Below, piece after piece: positions 6,709-13,570 of a stretch of 13,570 nt of DNA. The stretch comes from Verrucomicrobiota bacterium. Lineage in GTDB: Bacteria; Verrucomicrobiota; Verrucomicrobiia; Limisphaerales; J093. The notes below the pieces were generated by a model. That model was not told the origin of the DNA, did not search any database, and saw only the letters and a program-made list of their open reading frames with translations. Each line of letters begins with the position of its first letter. Position 1 is the first letter of the stretch. The DNA lies in the NCBI GenBank assembly GCA_029907285.1, contig JARYMD010000073.1:1-13570 (forward strand), in the 5' to 3' direction. A program made the position numbers and the translations under genes.

Positions 6709-6779
6709 TTGCCGAACATCGAGAAGACACCCGAAATCACCAGCACCACAAAGAACGCGATTAGCAGAGTTGTGTTCAT
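6687..6779 (-). pseudogene. TauE/SafE-type permease, 5' fragment
   Basis: From ATG 6779 the - strand reads a single membrane helix (TLLIAFFVVLVISGVF) followed by SMFGKGGGSL. This is the first helix and Gly-rich turn typical of TauE/SafE sulfite-exporter family permeases, where a Tyr or other aliphatic residue and a Pro would follow GGGS. Here it ends Q-stop because the sequence has become the attC half site. Only ~28 of the usual ~250 residues remain. The last codons (GGC GGC GGT TCG CTC) are also the complement of the attC arm, so the junction lies within about 16 ambiguous bases. The family call rests on a short stretch. Confidence 0.5.
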
Positions 6780-7166
6780 CACCGTGACGATGCCATATAT
6801 GTTCGTTATTTCGCACAACTGGAAAGTGTTTTCGCCAAAAGCACGCAACATGGTGGCGGGTGCGCATGGGCAGCGTTCGCCGCGCAGAAATTCTCTGGAA
6901 ATGCTCAGGCCCGAGGGCTGTGCGAGCGCTTGAAAGTAGCGTACCTCAGCATGGCGGCAGCGCGGTGAGCCGCCGGCCAAGGGCCGCCCGCAGCGGCAGC
7001 GGGCGCGCGCAAGCCGGTGTAGCGGGCGAAAGTGCCGCCGCGGGCAGCGCGGGCGGGCTGAAAACCGCATTCGTGCGCGCATAACCGGGCAACCATTGTA
7101 TCATCAGAGCAAAGCTGCCCAGGGCAACGCCACTTTTCAACAGCCTGCTATCACAGCGATCAGGAC
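6780..7166. other. GC-rich stretch with no convincing gene
   Basis: About 390 bases lie between the permease fragment and the stop of the next - strand gene. The part 6950-7085 is extremely rich in G and C, with GCC/GGC/GCG clusters and several short inverted repeats such as GCGGTGAGCCGC. Open frames across it are made of Arg/Ala/Pro/Gly runs and look like composition effects. At ~7127-7150 the - strand reads CAGGCTGTTGAAAAGT, a string resembling the ends of some insertion sequences, but no partner end or transposase is present. I see no promoter of good quality, tRNA or terminator. Confidence 0.4.
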
Positions 7167-7499
7167 TCAGACATCAATGAAATCTCTTAATTCGTCTTTA
7201 AGCCATTCCACGCGCCGAGGGCCGAATGGCGACCCCATGAGTTCTTGATAAACGCAGCAACAGGCTTTGTGAAGGCGCCCTTGTGCATCCTTGTAAATGA
7301 CTCGAAATGGCATTCTGTTCCACCACCCAGTTGCCCAATAGGCAAGAGGAATCCACCAAATGTGGAGAGGTTCACATCCGCGTTCCCTCAAATCTCGTTG
7401 CACGGCTTCACGAAACCACATTGCGCCCAAAAACCACAGTACGGCCACGATGCCAGGTGCAGCTGCGAGCAAGAAGTAGGGTCTAACATCCCCGCTCAT
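7167..7499 (-). CDS. Small single-span membrane protein
   Basis: This 110-residue protein is of unknown function. ATG 7499 is chosen because it overlaps the stop of the upstream pseudopilin-like gene by 4 bases (ATGA). A GTG at 7508 would add three residues. The N-terminus has one membrane helix (~6-26, YFLLAAAPGIVAVLWFLGAM). A Trp-rich section (IWWIPLAYWATGWWNR) may dip into the membrane. Then comes a cytoplasmic-looking domain, MPFRVIYKDAQGRLHKACCCVY...VEWLKDEL. The 'Y-x-D-x-x-G-x-x-H-x-A-x-C' strand pair appears in other short verrucomicrobial membrane proteins as I remember them. Coupling to the upstream frame suggests co-expression, although the upstream gene looks damaged. Confidence 0.65.
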   Translation of the reverse strand: MSGDVRPYFLLAAAPGIVAVLWFLGAMWFREAVQRDLRERGCEPLHIWWIPLAYWATGWWNRMPFRVIYKDAQGRLHKACCCVYQELMGSPFGPRRVEWLKDELRDFIDV

Positions 7500-8314
7500 T
7501 TGCCCCACATTTCCGGATGCGGTTCGTTGTCATAATTCCAGCGGCGGGCAGCGGCGTCGCTGAATTCGACCCACTTCCACCACCGCTTCCATTCCACATG
7601 CCCATCTGGAAAAACCATGTTCGCGCCTTGGCTGTGTACCATTCCAATTCTCACCGGGCCGCTGGAGTCCAACGCGCTTTGGACGTAAACACCGTGAAAT
7701 ACACCCCAACCCGTCAGTTTTACCCAATTGCAGGGCGCACTATTCGTAGTCCCGATCATCTCATCGCCAATCGCAATCATATCCGAAGGCGTTCGGATTT
7801 CGCTTGGCTGGCGAGTAACGGTGTCCGCATTCAGTGGAGTTGCCTTGACCAGCCCCCAATTGGCTATCGAAACGCCATTTGCGTTGATGGCGTAACAGAA
7901 TGGGCGATTGCCCTCGATGTTTGTTGGATACAAGTAACCCAGTGCCGAGGGATCGGTTGTCCAACGGAAAAAGGGCGGAAACGACGGGCAATTGAAAACC
8001 TCCGAATTGTTGGCAAGATACGGTAGAATTAGCGCATTCCAAAGGCTCACCGCCGACCCCTTCGGATCAGCGGCACCACGCCCCGCCGGAAGCCAGCGAA
8101 AGCAGGTGGGATACTGGTTATGTTCGTCGGCATACAAATTCAACGCCAATCCGAGCTGGCGAAGATTGTTTTGGCAAACAGTTCGCCTCCCCTTTTCTTT
8201 CACCCGATTCAGTGCGGGCAACAGGCACCGAGTCTCTGCCCGCCGGGAAACTTTGGTTCCGGCTGGGCCGGGCTGGGAAATATGCGGGCTAGAATCCAAT
8301 TCTGGGGGCAACAC
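7496..8314 (-). CDS. Type II pseudopilin-like (DUF1559/PulG-type) protein lacking its N-terminal helix
   Basis: From residue ~31 on this matches the large verrucomicrobial/planctomycete pseudopilin-like family: LLPALNRVKEKGRRTVCQNN, LRQLGLALNLYADEHNQYP, then a beta-rich body with SEIRTPSDMIAIGDE and the late motif GANMVFPDGHVEW. Family members begin with a prepilin signal (GFTLxELLVVIAIIAILAxLLLPAL), cleaved by prepilin peptidase, which anchors them in the membrane. Here the sequence before LLPAL is Pro/Arg-rich and not hydrophobic, so both the cleavage site and the helix are missing. The GTG at 8314 lies inside the end of the transporter fragment; another GTG at 8203 follows LLPALNR. The sequence departs from the family near base 8225. 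The protein is probably non-functional or mislocalised. The body is intact with no internal stop. Confidence 0.75.
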   Translation of the reverse strand: MLPPELDSSPHISQPGPAGTKVSRRAETRCLLPALNRVKEKGRRTVCQNNLRQLGLALNLYADEHNQYPTCFRWLPAGRGAADPKGSAVSLWNALILPYLANNSEVFNCPSFPPFFRWTTDPSALGYLYPTNIEGNRPFCYAINANGVSIANWGLVKATPLNADTVTRQPSEIRTPSDMIAIGDEMIGTTNSAPCNWVKLTGWGVFHGVYVQSALDSSGPVRIGMVHSQGANMVFPDGHVEWKRWWKWVEFSDAAARRWNYDNEPHPEMWGK

Positions 8315-8807
8315 TCAGCCACGCTACCAGGCCGAGCAACCCGGCTACGGTAACAGGCACGCCGAGGCGGGCGAAATCGCGAAAGGAAATGTTGATGCCC
8401 ATTTCGCGCGCTTGCTGGACGACGATTATGTTCGAGACGCTCCCGACAATAATGAGACCACCGCCAAAGCTGTTCGCCAGTGCCAACACATGGGCGACCG
8501 CCGGGTCGGTGAGCGGGACAACCTTCACCAGCAGCAGGACTGCGGCAGCGTTGTTAATGAGGTTGGACAACGCGGCGGTGACCACGGCCAGCATGGGCAG
8601 CGACTGGAGATTCACCCCATTGTGGGCCAGCCATTGCGCGGCCTGCTCGCCATAGCCCGTCATTTCAAATGCTCCTGTCACCACAAACAACCCCATGAAC
8701 AACACCAGAATCGGCCAGTCAACCAGCCTCAACAAATCACCAGCACAGCGGGCTTGTTGCTTATTATCGGCATTGCTGTGGCAAACGGCGGTGTCATGCA
8801 CTTTCAC
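8289..8807 (-). pseudogene. ArsB/SLC13-type anion transporter, C-terminal fragment
   Basis: Residues ~27-172 match the C-terminal half of ArsB/NhaD/SLC13 ion transporters: LVDWPILVLFMGLFVVTGAF, the hairpin signature ALSNLINNAAAVLLL, then LALANSFGGGLIIVGSVSNIIV, and a last helix LGVPVTVAGLLGLVAWLSV. Full proteins have ~400 residues with two such halves. Here the N-terminal half is absent, and the leading ~26 residues (HDTAVCHSNADNKQQ) are polar and unlike the family. The asparagine-rich hairpin normally forms half of the substrate/sodium site, so a lone half should not transport. The substrate (arsenite, dicarboxylate or sulfate) cannot be told. I treat it as a relic, although the frame itself is open from a GTG at 8807. 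Confidence 0.7.
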
Positions 8808-8967
8808 GGCCGGGCAAATGCCCTTCCAACAAATCTTGAAACTGCTTCGAAATCAATGCCCCTTCCACAAGGTCGGCCAACAACCGGCTGCCCACAGCAA
8901 CCGGCGAGAACACCAGGTCGGCCCGCGCCAGTTTCAATCGCCATGGGGCCCTGCGGCCAACATGCTG
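8794..8967 (-). pseudogene. Short relic resembling a TrkA-N (RCK) nucleotide-binding domain
   Basis: In the frame ending at TGA 8794-8796 the - strand reads RLKLARADLVFSPVAVGSR, then LLADLVEGALISKQFQDLLEG. This resembles the end of the NAD-binding TrkA-N domain of potassium channel or uptake proteins ('...lrrAGAd-VvSP...gg-rla..l'). A stop lies upstream at 8968-8970 and no start codon gives a sensible protein, so at most ~57 residues of a larger gene survive. Its end overlaps the transporter fragment in another frame. The assignment is by pattern memory only and is weak. The following ~140 bases up to the polyphosphate kinase stop hold nothing I recognise. Confidence 0.3.
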
Positions 8968-9110
8968 TCAGCCTTTCCCTGATTCGCGGGCCCGCGTGTC
9001 GAGGCTTGCTGTTCATGCGCTAATTCGGTTTATGAAACAAGTGGTGATCAGATGTGCTGCAATTCTTTCGGCTGCGAACACTCAAAGCGCGTTTGCTGCG
9101 CACGCTGCAT

Positions 9111-10034
9111 TCACTTCTTTGCCAGCAGCGCCCTTTTGGCGGCTGCCAGTTCTTTTTGTTTTGCCGGCCCAACTTGAGGATATTTCAGGTCCAGATCAGC
9201 CAGCGTTTCGATGATGGCTGCCGCAACCACAATGCGCGTGAACCATTTGTTGTCCGCAGGCACCACATACCACGGCGCCTCCGGCGTGGCTGTGTTCTGG
9301 ATCATGTCTTCGTACGCTGCCATGTACTCGTCCCAATGCGCGCGCTCCGCGATGTCGCCGGCGGAAAACTTCCAGTTCTTGTCCGGGTCTTCGATCCGCT
9401 CCAAAAATCGCCGTTTCTGCTCCTTTTTCGAGACATGGAGGAAGAACTTGCGCACGACGATTCCGTTGTGCGTGAGGTAACGCTCGAAATGCCGGATGTC
9501 GGCGAAGCGCTCCTTCCAGATGTGTTTGCTGACGAGCTGCGGCGGCAGTTTCTGCTTCTCGAGCAGTTCCGGGTGCACCCGCACAACAAGCGTTTCCTCA
9601 TAATAACTTCGATTGAAAATGCCGATGTGGCCGCGGTTGGGCAGCCGTGTCATGCAGCGCCACAGATAGTCGTGATCCAGCTCCTCCGCTGACGGCGCCT
9701 TGAAAGAAAAGACCTGGCAACCCTGCGGGTTGACTCCGGACATGACGTGTTTGATGGTGCTGTCCTTGCCGGCGGCGTCCATGGCTTGAAAAACGAGCAG
9801 CACGGCCCATTTGTCCTCGGCGTAAAGCTTGTCCTGCAACGCGGCCAGCATGCGAATCCCATTGGCGGCCAGCCGCTCCTTGAGTTCGGGCTTGTCGTCG
9901 GGAGAAAAATCGAGTGTGTCGCCGGGGTCCACATCCTCGAGCCGGAATTTTGCGCCGGTGGTGATGCGGAACGGTCTTGCCAGTTTCCGGGCGGTTTTGA
10001 CGATTTGCTTCTCCGTCATGTTTTTCCAGTTCAT
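9111..10034 (-). CDS. ppk2: Polyphosphate kinase 2 family protein (polyphosphate:nucleotide phosphotransferase)
   Basis: This enzyme transfers phosphate between inorganic polyphosphate and nucleoside mono- or diphosphates in the cytosol. The 307-residue length and order are those of a complete one-domain PPK2. The Walker A motif is AMDAAGKDSTIKH (residues 84-96, Lys90), followed by SGVNPQGCQVFSFKAPS and ELDHDYLWR. The Walker B region is HIGIFNRSYYEE (136-147). The lid has VSKKEQKRRFLERIEDPDKNWKFS (~201-224), and the late WYVVPADNKWFTR motif is present. The pattern is closest to proteins annotated as PPK2 class III or 'polyphosphate:nucleotide phosphotransferase', so it may act on both AMP and ADP, which is inference. 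ATG 10034 is preceded by AAGGGG with six bases between. It stands alone, about 240 bases after the toxin gene, and is the best-preserved gene on this strand. Confidence 0.95.
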   Translation of the reverse strand: MNWKNMTEKQIVKTARKLARPFRITTGAKFRLEDVDPGDTLDFSPDDKPELKERLAANGIRMLAALQDKLYAEDKWAVLLVFQAMDAAGKDSTIKHVMSGVNPQGCQVFSFKAPSAEELDHDYLWRCMTRLPNRGHIGIFNRSYYEETLVVRVHPELLEKQKLPPQLVSKHIWKERFADIRHFERYLTHNGIVVRKFFLHVSKKEQKRRFLERIEDPDKNWKFSAGDIAERAHWDEYMAAYEDMIQNTATPEAPWYVVPADNKWFTRIVVAAAIIETLADLDLKYPQVGPAKQKELAAAKRALLAKK

Positions 10035-10275
10035 GATATGCCCCTTTGTATCAGAGCTGATGACAAATCAAAACCTTTAGTGTCCGAGCCGGGTTTTCAG
10101 GGATGTGACCGAATATCGTGCCTGGCACACTATTGTGCCATGAAAAAAGCATCGAGCTTGACGGCCTGTTGAAGCCAATGCTTGCACGAGGCAGGGCACG
10201 CACTCCGGTGCGATTTCCGGGCTGGAATGAGGCCGCGTCTCCTGCAGAACTTCGTCCGCTGGCTTGGCACTGGGG

Positions 10276-10704
10276 CTACAAGACGAGCAGGTTGTTCGGC
10301 GCCGCCTTCGGTACGGCGGCGATGGGAATTTCGCGGTCGAACGTGACCAAGCGAGCGCGGTGGGTTGTGGCCAGGGCTAACAGGTAAACGTTGGTCAGGC
10401 GCCGGGGGGTAAGCACCTTGTCCAGCGCAAACAGCGACTGGTCACAGAGGCTCAATGAGTCCGGCCAGAAATGATGGTCGGGCGCGCTGATGGCCTTGCC
10501 AAGGCGCCGCGTAATGTCGGCCACGGCCAGACGCCCCGGATAGGCAGGTTGCGATATGATGCGAATACAGGCGTTTTGAGTCAGCGGGCAGGTCGCCCAG
10601 CCTTGGGAGCGGTGCTGACCGAACCATTGATGCGCCCGCCGGTGATGCACGTGTGCCGCGTCGAACAACGCGATCAGCATGTTGGCATCCAACAGCGCTA
10701 TCAT
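10276..10704 (-). CDS. vapC: VapC-type PIN domain toxin
   Basis: This is the toxin of a type II toxin-antitoxin pair, presumably an RNase of the PIN fold. It opens MIALLDANMLIALFDAAH with the first acidic residue, Asp6. The middle reads WATCPLTQNACIRIIS, where the second PIN position is Gln43 rather than Glu. The third reads LTNVYLLALATTH, with Asn105 where an Asp is usual. The last is RLVTFDRE, Asp123. Gln at the second position occurs, as far as I recall, in relatives of this subfamily, but Asn at the third is less usual, so catalytic strength is uncertain. Its 142 residues are full length. The start codon overlaps the antitoxin stop by 4 bases (ATGA), the normal coupling in vapBC operons. 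Confidence 0.88.
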   Translation of the reverse strand: MIALLDANMLIALFDAAHVHHRRAHQWFGQHRSQGWATCPLTQNACIRIISQPAYPGRLAVADITRRLGKAISAPDHHFWPDSLSLCDQSLFALDKVLTPRRLTNVYLLALATTHRARLVTFDREIPIAAVPKAAPNNLLVL

Positions 10705-10943
10705 GCCACCTCCGATTCCTCCATCAGGGCCTTCACCAACTCCGCCGTAACCACGCGGCCGGAGGCTGGCATGATTTCAAACCCGTTGACGACTTCGTGC
10801 CCGGCATGAACCTGAGCGTGCGAAGACACCAGAGCCTGGCGAGCAAGGTCTGAAACAACCTTGCCCGCAGTGCGCTTTGTTCGGCGGGAGATTTCCTTTG
10901 CGGCCTCCAGCACATCGTCATCAATGTCGAGCGTCGTTCTCAT
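10701..10943 (-). CDS. vapB: VapB-type ribbon-helix-helix antitoxin
   Basis: This 80-residue antitoxin starts MRTTLDIDDDVLEAAKEISR, the ribbon strand and first helix of the RHH/CopG fold that binds operator DNA. RTKRTAGKVVSDLARQAL forms the second helix. The C-terminal part (NGFEIMPASGRVVTAELVKAL) is the toxin-neutralising tail. In-frame ATGs also occur at 10952 and 10973. I prefer 10943 because the family begins with M-R-T-T-L-D and the extra residues (CIRCVTMRL) look non-coding. It lies directly upstream of vapC, and the pair presumably represses its own promoter in the ~60 bases between it and the truncated phosphorylase gene. Confidence 0.85.
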   Translation of the reverse strand: MRTTLDIDDDVLEAAKEISRRTKRTAGKVVSDLARQALVSSHAQVHAGHEVVNGFEIMPASGRVVTAELVKALMEESEVA

Positions 10944-10958
10944 CAGTCTCATTGTAAC

Positions 10959-10989
10959 GCATCTGATGCACAACGCAATATTCGATGCA
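10959..10989. promoter_or_regulatory. Possible VapBC operator (GATGC half-sites)
   Basis: Upstream of vapB there is an inverted repeat GCATC-T-GATGC (10959-10969) and a further GATGC at 10984-10988, 19 bases on. RHH antitoxins bind short repeated or inverted half-sites at such positions. The repeat is short and could be chance. No clear -10/-35 pair was identified. Confidence 0.25.
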
Positions 10990-11006
10990 GCAAGGCAGGA
11001 GATTAT

Positions 11007-13322
11007 TCAGACGAGATGAGACCCACGCTGTCTAACCAACCGGCTGCAGGCAACGCCGGGATCGCGTCTCGGTTGACCGTCGGGCACCATTGGCCCGGCG
11101 TCGGTGAGCCGGGACGTTGGCCACTTCGCACGCGCATGAAAAACGCCAACTTCTTCGCGGATCTCGATGTTCGCGCCGTCGAGCGTCCCGATGGTCAACG
11201 CGCCGTCGAGCGCGAATTTCATGTTGCCGGTGCCGCTGGCTTCCTTGCCGGCGGTCGAGATTTGCTCGCTCAGGTCGGCGGCGGGACAGATGCGTTGTCC
11301 GTTCTTCACGTTGAAATCGGGGAAGAAAACAACCTTCAGCCGGTCGCGCACGACGGGGTCGCGGTTCACGACGTCTGCGATGGAGTTGATCAGTTTGATG
11401 ATCAACTTGGCCATGAAATAACCGGGCGCGGCCTTGCCGGCAAAGATGAAAGTGCGCGCCGGCAGGTCGGCCTGCGGGTCGCGTTTTAGGCGCAGGTAAA
11501 GCGTCAGGATGTGGAGCGCGTTCAGGTGCTGTCGCTTGTACTCGTGGATGCGCTTGGCCTGAATGTCGAACAACGAGGTCGGGTCCACGGTCACACCGGT
11601 GTGTTGGGCGATGCACCTTGCGAGCTGGCGTTTGGCGGCGAGCTTGACTTCGCGCCATTCCTGCCGGAACGCGGCGTCATCGGCCAACGATTCCAACCGG
11701 CGGAGTTCGTCGAGATTTTTGAGCCAGCCGTCGCCGATGCGGCGCGTGATGAGCTGAGCCAGGGGCGGATTGGCCACGGCCATGAACCGGCGCGGGGTGA
11801 CGCCATTGGTAACGTTGCAAAACTTCTCCGGCCACAGCTCGGCAAAATCGCGCAGGACGGTTTGCTTGAGCAAATCCGAATGCAGCCGCGCGACGCCGTT
11901 GACGTGGTGGCTGCCGACGGTGGCCACATGCGCCATGCGGATGTAGCGTTCGCCGGTCTCGTCAATCAGCGACATCCGCGCCACGCGCGCCTCGTCGCCG
12001 GGGAACTGGGCGCGGACTTCGCCGAGGAACCGGCGGTTGATCTCGTAAATGATTTCCAGATGGCGCGGCAACAGCGCGCCGAGCATCGCCACGGGCCATT
12101 TTTCCAGCGCTTCGGGCAACAGGGTGTGGTTGGTGTAGGCGAAGGTGTGGCGCGTGACGTGCCAGGCGGTGTCCCAGTCCAGCAAATACTCGTCCACCAG
12201 CAGGCGCATCAGTTCGGCGATGGCGATGGACGGATGCGTGTCATTGAGCTGAACCGCCCATTTCTCGTGGAATTTTTCCAACGGCCGGCCCAGCAGCCGG
12301 TGGACGCGGAGCATGTCCTGCAACGAACAGGTGACGAGGAAGTATTGTTGTTCGAGCCGGAGGTTTTTGCCCTGAATCACTTCGTCGTTCGGGTACAGCA
12401 CCTTGGTGATGTTTTCGGAGAACATTTTGTCGTGAACGGCCCGGTAGTAATCGCCGTGGTTGAACGCGGCGAAGTCAAACGACTCGACAGCTTCGGCTTT
12501 CCAGAGGCGCATCCGGTTGCAGGTGTTGACGTGGTAACCGAGGATCGGCGTGTCGTAAGCGATGCCCTGTACAACGTGTTGTGGAATCCAGCGCACGCGG
12601 TACCGGCCCTGTTCATCGGTCCATGCTTCGGTGTAGCCGCCGAGCTTGACTTCAAAGGTCAGTTCGGGACGCACCACCTCCCACGGGTTGCCAAAGCGCA
12701 GCCATTTGTCGGTGATTTCCACCTGCCAACCGTCGCGGATGGCCTGATCGAAAATGCCGAATTCGTAACGCAATCCGTAACCGACCGCTGGCAGTTCCAG
12801 TGTTGCCATCGAATCCATAAAACAGGATGCCAGCCGGCCAAGGCCGCCGTTGCCCAGACCGGGTTCTTCTTCCTGCTGGCGCAAGAAATCGAGATCGCAG
12901 CCCGGCTCTTCCACAGCTTGGCGGGCCTGGTCCCAGATGCCAAGGTTGAGAAGGTTGTTCGCCAGATGCGGTCCCGGCAGATATTCGGCGGAGAGATACG
13001 CTACCATGCGGACATCGCGCGCGTGATAGGTTTCCAGCGTTTGGACGCCCTGTTTGAGCACCCGGTCGCGGATGCTCAGAGCCAGCGCGGTGTAAAGATC
13101 GTGCGGCGTGGCGGCCGACGGCACCCGGCCCAACGTGCAAAACAGCGTGTCGAGAAACGATTGCTTGAGATCAGCGACAGTTGTGCCGGAGCGCATGTCA
13201 CCGGTCGATACAGGCAGAAGACAACCGTGCTTTCCGGATGAACTGGGCTGACCCGGCCTTGAACGGCGTTGGCGTGAGCCGGTTTTTGCGTCAGACTCAT
13301 TCATTTGGCCCGGCCTTTTCAT
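11007..13322 (-). CDS. glgP: Glycogen/starch phosphorylase, C-terminally truncated
   Basis: Glycogen phosphorylase releases glucose-1-phosphate from alpha-1,4-glucan using pyridoxal phosphate. The order of motifs is canonical: VAYLSAEYLPGPHLANNLL, EEEPGLGNGGLGRLASCFMD, GYGLRYEFGIFDQ, QLNDTHPSIAIAELMRLL, CNVTNGVTPRRF, QAKRIHEYKRQHLN, GKAAPGYFMAKLIIKLIN, FFPDFNVKNGQ, and EASGTGNMKFALDGALTIG with the PLP lysine at ~702. After GTLDGANIEIREEVG (residue ~726) family resemblance stops abruptly. A 45-residue Arg/Pro-rich tail of no family follows to TGA at 11007. Normal proteins have ~815-850 residues, so ~100 C-terminal residues are missing. The break is near base 11144. The 5' part has no internal stop. 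The start is ATG 13322 or ATG 13304, the latter with AAAAGG eight or nine bases upstream. It is probably inactive or unstable. Confidence 0.88.
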   Translation of the reverse strand: MKRPGQMNESDAKTGSRQRRSRPGQPSSSGKHGCLLPVSTGDMRSGTTVADLKQSFLDTLFCTLGRVPSAATPHDLYTALALSIRDRVLKQGVQTLETYHARDVRMVAYLSAEYLPGPHLANNLLNLGIWDQARQAVEEPGCDLDFLRQQEEEPGLGNGGLGRLASCFMDSMATLELPAVGYGLRYEFGIFDQAIRDGWQVEITDKWLRFGNPWEVVRPELTFEVKLGGYTEAWTDEQGRYRVRWIPQHVVQGIAYDTPILGYHVNTCNRMRLWKAEAVESFDFAAFNHGDYYRAVHDKMFSENITKVLYPNDEVIQGKNLRLEQQYFLVTCSLQDMLRVHRLLGRPLEKFHEKWAVQLNDTHPSIAIAELMRLLVDEYLLDWDTAWHVTRHTFAYTNHTLLPEALEKWPVAMLGALLPRHLEIIYEINRRFLGEVRAQFPGDEARVARMSLIDETGERYIRMAHVATVGSHHVNGVARLHSDLLKQTVLRDFAELWPEKFCNVTNGVTPRRFMAVANPPLAQLITRRIGDGWLKNLDELRRLESLADDAAFRQEWREVKLAAKRQLARCIAQHTGVTVDPTSLFDIQAKRIHEYKRQHLNALHILTLYLRLKRDPQADLPARTFIFAGKAAPGYFMAKLIIKLINSIADVVNRDPVVRDRLKVVFFPDFNVKNGQRICPAADLSEQISTAGKEASGTGNMKFALDGALTIGTLDGANIEIREEVGVFHARAKWPTSRLTDAGPMVPDGQPRRDPGVACSRLVRQRGSHLV

Positions 13323-13570
13323 CTCCAGTTGCGGATTTCATTTGCTTTTCCTGCCGAACCCGAGCAGGACGACCGGACACAACGTCGGCAGTTACTTGCC
13401 TGAGTGCTGAACCAGATGCTTACAAGGCGGGAAATAAGCGGTCAACACCGATCCGTGACCTTTCAGTTCAGGATTCAAGGAGCAAGGACGACTCTAGCCC
13501 TACTTTACGAATTAAGTTTTGTTGGCGATGGATGTCCCAGACATACAGGCGGTTGCAAATCCAGACCCTA

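Noticed and set aside
6646..6933. 95-codon + strand frame starting at the end of the 228-residue gene
   Set aside because: It crosses the attC half site and is antisense to the permease fragment. Its protein has no sensible features.
7992..9023. 343-codon open frame on the + strand
   Set aside because: It is antisense to the pseudopilin-like and transporter frames, has no recognisable motif, and has composition typical of a shadow frame.
11511..13241. Long open frame of 576 codons on the + strand
   Set aside because: It lies wholly antisense to the glycogen phosphorylase gene, whose motifs are unmistakable on the - strand. The + frame is a by-product of GC-rich codons.
13415..13446. Possible promoter for the phosphorylase gene: TTGACC (13440-13445, - strand) with a -10 candidate 17 bases on
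   Set aside because: The -35 fits, but the -10 candidate (TAAGCA) matches only two consensus positions and the distance to the start is ~100 bases. It is too weak to list as a feature. The remainder of 13323-13570 shows nothing else.
13520..13570. String GGCGGTTGCAAATCCAGAC resembling a tRNA T-arm at the right edge
   Set aside because: GGTTGCAAATCC has an extra base compared with the GGTTCAAATCC pattern, and no acceptor or anticodon arm can be placed within the window.
1..13570. CRISPR array, prophage genes or defence operon
   Set aside because: No regularly spaced direct repeats, cas motifs, phage structural genes or known defence domains were seen. The only repeats are the attC-like sites and the hairpin.

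Overview
The window most likely comes from a member of the Verrucomicrobiota, probably of the Pedosphaera/Limisphaera type. The basis is protein style, not a marker gene. There is a PEP-CTERM protein, secreted proteins carrying the 'StnLvnW...FyRv' module common in that phylum, a DUF1559/type II pseudopilin-like protein, a class of polyphosphate kinase 2, and short membrane proteins of a verrucomicrobial kind. Composition is GC-rich. No rRNA or tRNA was recognised.

The left half (1-6708) is on the + strand and looks like an array of integron-type gene cassettes. Three complete attC-like sites (2812-2876, 3115-3240, 5710-5774) and one half site (6676-6708) all point the same way. Each complete site has an RYYYAAC-like left box, a GTTRRRY-like right box, an unpaired spacer, a paired L arm (GAGCG/CGCTC) and the same two extrahelical bases on the left arm. 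The stop codons of two upstream genes lie inside the left box, as in true cassettes. The genes are: a KP43-like subtilase (5' end outside the window) abutting a PEP-CTERM protein; a 77-residue two-helix membrane protein; a two-gene cassette of a secreted protein with a caspase/gingipain-like His-Gly...Asp-Gly-Cys pair plus a membrane-anchored partner; and a cassette with a decayed signal-peptide cistron ahead of a 228-residue protein of unknown function. No integrase is visible here, so within the window this is an orphan attC cluster.

At 6676-6708 the last attC is cut in half and passes directly into the 5' end of a TauE/SafE-type permease gene on the opposite strand, with about 16 bases that fit both partners. 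From there to the end every gene is on the - strand, and many are broken: the TauE/SafE start, a pseudopilin lacking its N-terminal helix, the C-terminal half of an ArsB/SLC13-type transporter, a scrap resembling a TrkA-N domain, and a glycogen phosphorylase that loses its last part after the PLP lysine. Intact among them are a 110-residue membrane protein, a PPK2 polyphosphate kinase and a VapBC toxin-antitoxin pair.

The picture is a cassette array beside a rearrangement-prone chromosomal stretch. The cassettes carry secreted or envelope proteins (protease, caspase-like protein, sorted surface protein). The - strand side carries housekeeping phosphate/glycogen metabolism plus debris. An assembly join cannot be excluded by reading alone.
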